A DNA stretch of 64,000 nucleotides from contig JACVTC010000107.1 of assembly GCA_016946835.1 (NCBI GenBank), positions 436,501 to 500,500 of the forward strand. Direction: 5' to 3'. Position numbers and translations under genes: made by a program. Source of the DNA: Neocallimastix lanati (nom. inval.) (taxonomy: Eukaryota; Neocallimastigomycota; Neocallimastigomycetes; Neocallimastigales; Neocallimastigaceae). Within the stretch, counting starts at the first letter, position 1. Every line of letters begins with the position of its first letter. This document shows, one piece after another, positions 56,748 through 64,000 of the stretch. A model generated the notes under the pieces. It saw nothing but the letters and a program-made list of their open reading frames with translations, was not told where the DNA came from and ran no database searches.

Positions 56748-58055
56748 GTAATAGTAATATTTTTTATTATTAAAAAGTACTTTTTTTTTTTTTATCATCC
56801 TATTTACCATTAAATAAAAATTCTTTTAATATACAAAATTGTAAATATGAATAATTAACAATAATAATAATGAATAATAATTTTAATGTTAAAATAATTA
56901 GAAAAAAAATAAAGGTGTAATAGTAATAATTTATTATTTTATTTTAACTATTACTATTACACTTTATTTTTTTTCATTTTTTTTTTCTACTTTCAGCAGT
57001 CTGTTGCAGTCAGTCTGCTGTTGAAAAGATCCAAAAAAAAATAAAAAAATAAAAAAATAAAAAAAAAATAATCAGCGATGATAATCTTTTAAAATTTTTT
57101 TTAATATACAAATTAATAATTAAAATAAAAAATTAATTATTTAAATAAAAATTAAAAAATTAAAATAAAAAAATAAAAAAATTAAAAATTAAAAATTAAA
57201 TTAAATTTAAATTAAATTTAAATTAAATATCAAATAGAAATTGAAAATAAATTAAAAAAAAAAAAACGAAAATTAAAACAAAAACAAAAAAGAAAAAGAA
57301 AAAGAAAATATATTAAAAAAAAAATACATTAAATTAAATTATTAATTTAATTTATATTTATTTATTAAATTTATTTATTTATTTATTATTTATTTATTTA
57401 TTAAATATTATTTTTATTATTATTACTTTCTATTATTATTATAACTTTTTTTTTATTTATTATTTTTATTTCAATAATAACTTTTTTTTTATTTATTATT
57501 TTTATTTCAATAACTACAACATAATTAGTTTTTAACTCTTTTATTTTTTATTACTTACTATTTTGTTTTTAATTTTTTTATTTTTTAACCTTTTTTTTAT
57601 TTTCCACTTTCTTTATTTTTATTTTTTTATTCTTATTCTTATTTTTATTGTTAATCTCTTTAAAAAAAATTTATTAATTAATAAGATTCTAACCTTTATA
57701 TCATATTTATATTATATTAGATTATATTTATATTAGATTATATTTATATTAGATTAAATTTATATAATATATTAGATTTATATTATATTTTTATTTAATA
57801 TAATAAAATATAATATAATAAATAGTTTAATCTTTTTTTTTTAAAAAATCATTTCAAACGGTCAAAAAAATTAAAGTTTATGGATTTTATTTGTAAAATA
57901 AAAAAAAATGATATTTATCCATATATAGAAATCTTTATACTAAAATAAAAACAAAAACAAAAAAAATAAAAAAAACAGAATTTTTTTTTTACTATTAAAG
58001 ATAAATAAATTTAGGTGAAACTATAAACTTTTAAAATTATTATTACACATTAATA
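55091..58055. other. Gene-free AT-rich region
   Basis: A three-copy 48-bp repeat (AATTAATATTAATATCATTT) at 55,862-55,960, an A run of about 36 near 56,225-56,260, (AAT)n at 56,717-56,747, two adjacent hairpins at 56,907-57,024, and AAATTAAATTTAAATT repeats at 57,180-57,225. No gene. Confidence 0.65.
56907..57024. ncRNA. Two adjacent hairpins, unknown function
   Basis: The first has 20-bp arms, AAATAAAGGTGTAATAGTAA against complement 56,950-56,969, with one bulged G. The second pairs CAGCAG (56,994-56,999) with CTGCTG (57,015-57,020). The second sits in a GC-richer stretch (TCTGTTGCAGTCAGT). It may be a structured transcript or just a foldback remnant. Confidence 0.2.
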
Positions 58056-58059
58056 AATA

Positions 58060-58640
58060 AATAAATAAATACTCTTTTTATTATTTATTATGTATTATTT
58101 ATTATTTATTAATAAATACTCTTTTTATTTATTTAATTATTTATTATTTATTAATAAATACTCTTTTTATTTATTTAATTATTTATTATTTATTAATAAA
58201 TACTCTTTTTATTATTTATTATTTATTATTTATTAATAAATACTCTTTTTATTATTTATTATTTATTATTTATTATTTATTATTTATTATTTATTAATAA
58301 ATACTCTTTTTATTATTTATTATTTATTATTTATTAATAAATACTCTTTTTATTATTTATTATTTATTATTTATTAATAAATACTCTTTTTATTATTTAT
58401 TATTTATTATTTATTAATAAATACTCTTTTTATTATTTATTATTTATTATTTATTAATAAATACTCTTTTTATTATTTATTATTTATTATTTATTAATAA
58501 ATACTCTTTTTATTATTTATTATTTATTTATTATTTATTATTTATTAATAAATACTCTTTTTATTATTTATTATTTATTATTTATTATTTATTAATAAAT
58601 ACTCTTTTTATTATTTATTATTTATTATTTATTATTCAAT
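58060..58640. repeat. 13-copy satellite, period about 40 bp
   Basis: Unit: TTAATAAATACTCTTTTTAT followed by TATTTATTATTTATTATTTA. Markers occur at about 58,066, 58,112, 58,155, 58,197, 58,237, 58,296, 58,336, 58,376, 58,416, 58,456, 58,496, 58,548 and 58,594. Related single units lie at 30.2 kb and 62.9 kb, and inverted at 60.8-61.0 kb. Confidence 0.9.
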
Positions 58641-59583
58641 TATTTATTATTAATTATTAAAAATGGAATCATCTGTTTTTTAATATCAACAAAATAATAA
58701 ATTATATTAATAAATCATAAATAATAATTAAAAGTTTTTTATTATTAAAGAAAAAAAATTATTTTTTTAATTCTATACCAATTTCATTTTTTATTTCTTA
58801 TTTCTTATTAATATTTATTCTATTTCATATAATAAATATATATATTTAATATTTATATTATTCATAATGGTAAGAAGACCTTTTCCATAACAATGAAAAT
58901 TATATTTTTATTTTTATATTTTATATAATTTTTATATAATTTATATATTTTTTATATTTTTTTATTAATTTATTTTTTTTTTTTATTGATATAAAAATGG
59001 TCATTTTTAATTTTTTTTATTTATATACATTACATTATGTATATACATTTGTATACACATTTGTATATATTATAAATGTATAAATTTATATTTAACTTAT
59101 ATATTATTTATTTATAAATAGATAAAGTATTAATTGATTATTAATATATGATTAATATATGGTCATATACATAAAATTTTTATTTTTTATTTTTTTTCTA
59201 TTGATTAACCAATTAGTGAAAAAAAAAAAAAAAAAAAAAAAAAAAGATCTGGATAAACTTTATTTTTATATCAATTATATTTATTTTGTTTATTTTATAT
59301 ATATCAATTATTTTTATTTACGTTTTTTTTTGGTTAAAAATTATTATATAATATTATACAATATATAATATATAATAATAATATATATAAATTTTTGTTA
59401 TATATATTTTAAAAATATCAATAAGAATTATATATATTTATTCATTGAAAATATATATTCTTTATATTCTTTATATATTATTTTATTTTAATATATTTTA
59501 TTTAATCTTTATTTTCTTACAGATAGTATAATTTATAATTTATAATTTTCTGTTAAAAGAATTTACATTTCTAAATTAATTTT

Positions 59584-59614
<31 letters not shown>

Positions 59615-59707
59615 ATTCTATTGGATATAAACTCATTCATTTTTATTCCTTTTCTGGTTAAAAAAGATTTTTTTTTATTTTCATTTGATTTAAACTTTTT
59701 TTTATAT

Positions 59708-59756
<49 letters not shown>

Positions 59757-60700
59757 TTTATTAATTTTTATTTATTTATTTATTTTTTTGTTTCATAGTC
59801 CATAAAATTTTTATATTTAATTTTTTTTAAAGGGCGTCAAAATCTTTTTGTTTTTTATTATTAAATTTTTTATTATTAGTAAATGTGGCGTTTATTATTG
59901 ATTTGTATTGTTCTGATTTATTTTTTTTTTTATTTTTCATATTATTTAATAAATAAATAAATTTTAATTTTTTTTTATTTATTAATATTTAATAATAAAT
60001 TAATTAAGTCTTTATTAAATAATCTTTTTATATTATATAAAATTTATATATAATATTATCCATACTATACTTTATAAGATATCCATAATATCCTTAAAAA
60101 ATAATAATGAAACATAATAAATACTAAATACTAAATAATATTCTTAATATATATTATATATAATATTTTATTTCATAATCATATCATGGTAGAATTTTCT
60201 TTTTTTTTTTTTTTTATTTATCAACAAGAAATTGGAGGATCAATGTCAAATTATCAGCCATCACAGGCAATCACTTGCCCTTACTTTCAACTAAATATAA
60301 TATAAATATACATTTAGATATATATAAAAGAAAAAAAAAATTAAAAAAAGGTTTATTTATTATAATATTATTATATTCATCAAAATAAAATTATTATTAA
60401 TAAAAATATATATGCATATATCTATATATTTTGTTAAGAATAAAATAAAACATAAAATAAAAATAATAAAAATAAAAAATAAAAAATTGTCACTTATTTT
60501 TATATTATTTAAAAAAGAAGAAACAAAATGAAAAAAAAAATATATATATATATAAAAAAATGAAAAAATACCAAGCAAATAAATAAAAAAAAAAAGTTTT
60601 TAAAAATTAAATTATAATTTAAAGTTTTTTAATAATTTTTTCTTTTTGGTTTAATTTTATTTTTTCATTTTTTTTTTTTTTTGGATTTAAAATTTAAAAG
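58641..60700. other. Gene-free AT-rich region
   Basis: (TTTA)n at 59,580-59,610 and 59,708-59,755, and homopolymers. A slightly GC-richer piece at 60,222-60,292 (GGAGGATCAATGTCAAATTA, TCAGCCATCACAGGCAATCA) sits after a T run. It has no extendable frame. Confidence 0.6.
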
Positions 60701-60789
60701 AGAAAAAAAAAATTTTTTTTTTTTATATTTTATTATATTGATAAAAACGGAAGATCAAACAAATAATTATAATTATAAAAATTGTAATG

Positions 60790-61120
60790 TTTAAATAATA
60801 AATAATAAATAATAAATAATTAAATAATAAAAAGAATTAAAAGAGTATTTATTAATAATAAATAATAAATAATTGAATAATAAATAATTGAATAATAAAT
60901 AATTGAATAATAAATAATAAATAATAAATAATAAATAATAAATAATAAATAATAAATAATAAATGATAAAAAGAATTAAAAGAGTATTTATTAATAATAA
61001 ATAATAAATAATTGAATAAATAAATAAATAATTAAATAATTAAATAATTGAATAATAAATAATTGAATAAATAAATAAAGAAATAATTAAATAATTGAAT
61101 AATAAATAATTGATTAAATA
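60790..61120. repeat. (AATAAAT)n with inverted copies of the 58-kb satellite
   Basis: AAAAGAATTAAAAGAGTATTTATTAATAA-type units at about 60,830 and 60,970 are the complement of the 58.1-58.6 kb unit with an ATTAA insertion. AATAATTGAATAATAAAT repeats fill the rest. Confidence 0.8.
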
Positions 61121-61984
61121 AATGTATGTATAGAATAGTATAGTATATAATTTATATATTAGTAATAAATACAGTAAAATAGAATAATCTATATTATTAA
61201 TAAATAGAATAGAAATTCTCTGTTATTCAATGAAATCTTTTTAATTTTTGTTCTTTCCTAAATATTTAGTTCATATTCTTATTATATCTTATTTATTCAA
61301 TTATAATTAATATATTTAAATATATTAGAGTATAATGTTAATCTATGGAAATAGAATATGGAAAACCATATGGCTTGTGTAACAAATAATGTTTTTAAAA
61401 TTTAATTTAATTTATTTTTAATTTATTTTTAATTTATTTTTTATATTTATTCAAAAAAAATTTTTATTTATTTTTTTTTTTAATTTTTTTTTCATTTAAT
61501 TATAATTATTCAAATTAAGGATTGACATAATTATTAAATATTCATTATTCATTTCTTGTTCTATTCATTTGACTTTAATTTTTTATTAAAACACTTTTTA
61601 ATATTACTATCTTTTCTTTTTTTTTTCATTTACTTTCTTCCAAACTAGTAAAAAAAAAGATAAAATAAAATTAATATTTATTAAATATTTTATATTTATT
61701 ATTTATTATTTATGTTAATTTTATTCCTTCCATGGTAATTTTTTTTATAAAAAAAAATTATTCATTTGGTTTTTATTTATAAGGATGACTTTAAATGTAT
61801 TTTACTGTGTTTTTTTTTTTTTTTCTTTTAATAATTAAGAAAAAATAACTATAAATTCAAACTATTATTATTCATTAATAATATTAATATGATTTACTTT
61901 ATAAATAGTTTTATGCATATTCTTTAATTTATTAATGATACCTTTAATTATTTATATATAAAATTGTTTTATTTATGTTTTTAA

Positions 61985-62019
<35 letters not shown>

Positions 62020-62330
62020 AAAAAAGGATAAAAATGATTTAATTATATTATTTTAAACAAATTTTAATTTTCCTTTAATTTTGCTTTCAATTGGTAGGCA
62101 TTCTTTCATTATTATTGTTTGTTTAAATTTTATTAATTAATAATTAAATATAGTATATTTTTAATATCATTTGTTATTTGTTAATATCTAGATGAACAAA
62201 TGGACTTATACATATTAAAATTCATAATGTAAAAGGAAAAAAAAAAAACCAATAATATTATTAATACTATGAATAAGTATTATTAATATGCTTAATAAAA
62301 ATAAAAGATTGTGTTAATAATAACAATACT

Positions 62331-62368
<38 letters not shown>

Positions 62369-63781
62369 ATGATTTTTTTTATCATTATTTAATTATTCTA
62401 TTAGCTTTTATTGAGATATTTAATGATTATTAGTATAAACGACTTTTTTTATATTATTAGTTAATGTATAATTTAATTATTATATAGCTTCATTGAGATA
62501 ACTAATAAAGTATTGTCACACATAAACAATTTATTAATGACGTAGAATTTATAAACTATTTTTAATTTTTATGCTTAATAATAATAATAAAATAATTATA
62601 ATCCTATGACTTTCTTTTTTTTTTTTTTATTTTTTTTTTCTTTTAATACTTTTATTTTCATTTTGTATTTCATTTTCATTTTCATTTTCATTTTCATTTT
62701 TATTTCTTTATATTTCTTTTTATTTCTTTTTATTTTTATATATTTTTTTTATTTTTATATATTTTTTTTATATTTATTTTTTTTTTTAATTCTCATTTAA
62801 CCTTTTATATTAAATTTTATATAAAAATCGTTTATGGGTTAGATCTTACTCAATTATAAATTTACATAAAGTTAACCTATTCTTTTTGTCTTTTGTATAT
62901 TATATATTATATATTATTAATATATTATTTATTAATAAATTCTCTTTTGTATTATTTATTAAATACTTTTTATTATTTATTATTTAATATTTATTAATAA
63001 ATCCATCTTTTTTATTATTTAATATTTAATATTTAATATATTAATTATTATATATAAAATATTTATTTTTAAAGTTTATTTATGGTGATACAATTTAGCC
63101 CAAAAATAATTTATCAACTATTTAATATAGTAATTCTATTTATAATATATTATTTTATATGGTTCTATATTTAAAATATATATTAAAATATATATTACAT
63201 TATAATATAAAACTATTTAATTTATTGTATTATAAAATATATTATAATAATATAGATAGTATATTAAAGTAAATAAAATAATTTTTTTCATATTAAAATT
63301 TTCATATATTAATATATATTTTCAATTTATAATAATATTTTATAGAAAATTTTTATTTAATTTTTTGACTACATTCATTCATTATATATTATCTATTTAT
63401 TATCAAATTATTTATTTTATATTTATTTATCTATTTATATATCCATCAATTTATTTATTATTATTTATTATATTTATTTAATATATTACCATATATTAAA
63501 TCTTTATATATAGATAGATTTAAATATATTTTTTATTATAAAATCAATTTAAACAATGGATAATCAATAGATTTTATATATACATTATTTAAATTATTAA
63601 TATATAAAATTAAAATAGTATAATATAATTAATAAATGTTATTTATTATAATTTTAATCAATTTATATAATTTATTAGGATGACTGACTTTAAATATAAT
63701 ATATTATTTCTTTATTATTTCTTTATATGAAATTTAATTTAATTTAATTTAAAATTTTTGGTTTTTTATTCCTTTTTTTAG

Positions 63782-63817
<36 letters not shown>

Positions 63818-64000
63818 CCATCAAGGAATAAAAAAAAAACAAAAGGGAATAAAAAAAAAAGGCATAAAATTTTATTACATTTATTTAATTATTTTTTTAA
63901 TTTTTTGTTATAAATAATGTCATTATTTATATAAATTATGTAATTATTTAATCCAATTATAATTTTTTTTTTTTTTTTATTTTTTTTTAAATTTTATTTT
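61121..64000. other. Gene-free AT-rich region to the window end
   Basis: An A run at 61,987-62,017, (TTA)n at 62,335-62,362, (TTTTCA)n at 62,652-62,700, TTATTAATAAAT satellite-like units at 62,930-63,005, and a T run at 63,785-63,813. No gene supported. Confidence 0.6.

Noticed and set aside
60222-60292. Possible exon after a pyrimidine tract
   Set aside because: Only about 23 codons in any frame before a stop, with no splice partner visible.

Overview
The window is extremely AT-rich eukaryotic DNA, full of long A/T homopolymers and (TTA)n, (ATTT)n and similar microsatellites, with a few isolated islands of clearly coding sequence. No splice structure is needed for any gene called. Asparagine-rich secreted proteins, a hevein-type (CBM18) chitin-binding protein, a GPI-anchored surface protein and a Gag-bearing LTR element in gene-poor, very AT-rich DNA best fit an anaerobic gut fungus (Neocallimastigomycota). 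This is an inference from composition and gene content. Dictyostelium-like genomes are the main compositional alternative, but the CBM18 module favours a fungus.

Region 1 (1-25,740) is a head-to-tail array of eight paralogous genes, all on the + strand, starting every 3.0-3.4 kb. Each encodes a 332-382 residue secreted protein. The order is signal peptide, short conserved head, long repeats rich in Asn and Gly with an aliphatic residue about every fourth position, Gly/Ser hexapeptide-like repeats, a Cys cluster, a Ser/Thr/Pro stalk, and an acidic Asn-rich tail ending DSDVEY or close to it. The spacers are homologous but fall into two classes in the order A-B-B-A-B-B-A, so the array has a superimposed three-gene period of about 9.8-10.0 kb. 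Class B spacers carry a roughly 1.05-1.08 kb foldback element with inverted ends. Every spacer keeps a TTGCCRTT block, and every promoter keeps a 16-bp-arm palindrome.

Region 2 (25,741-43,983) is nearly gene-free. Its one convincing gene is at 33,370-34,059: a DM13-like, GPI-anchored secreted protein. The rest is simple repeats, including an eight-copy minisatellite beside an 18-base G run near 39.8-40.3 kb.

Region 3 (43,984-46,861) is a 2.9 kb LTR retrotransposon on the minus strand. Its two 382-bp LTRs are identical on reading, and it has one Gag-like ORF and no pol, so it looks recent and non-autonomous.

Region 4 (48,098-49,888, minus) is one secreted chitin-binding gene read in three frames because of two homopolymer indels. 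The N-terminal part has two Cys modules and a CBM18. The middle and C-terminal parts form an LRAT/NlpC-like domain followed by 16-residue acidic repeats and a hydrophobic tail.

Region 5 (49,889-64,000) has no convincing gene. It holds a roughly 300-bp (TTA)n tract, a GC-richer non-coding island at 51.4-51.8 kb, several direct and inverted repeats, and a 13-copy satellite at 58.1-58.6 kb. Coordinates of CDSs and LTRs are exact; edges of simple repeats and spacer blocks are approximate because they were found by eye.
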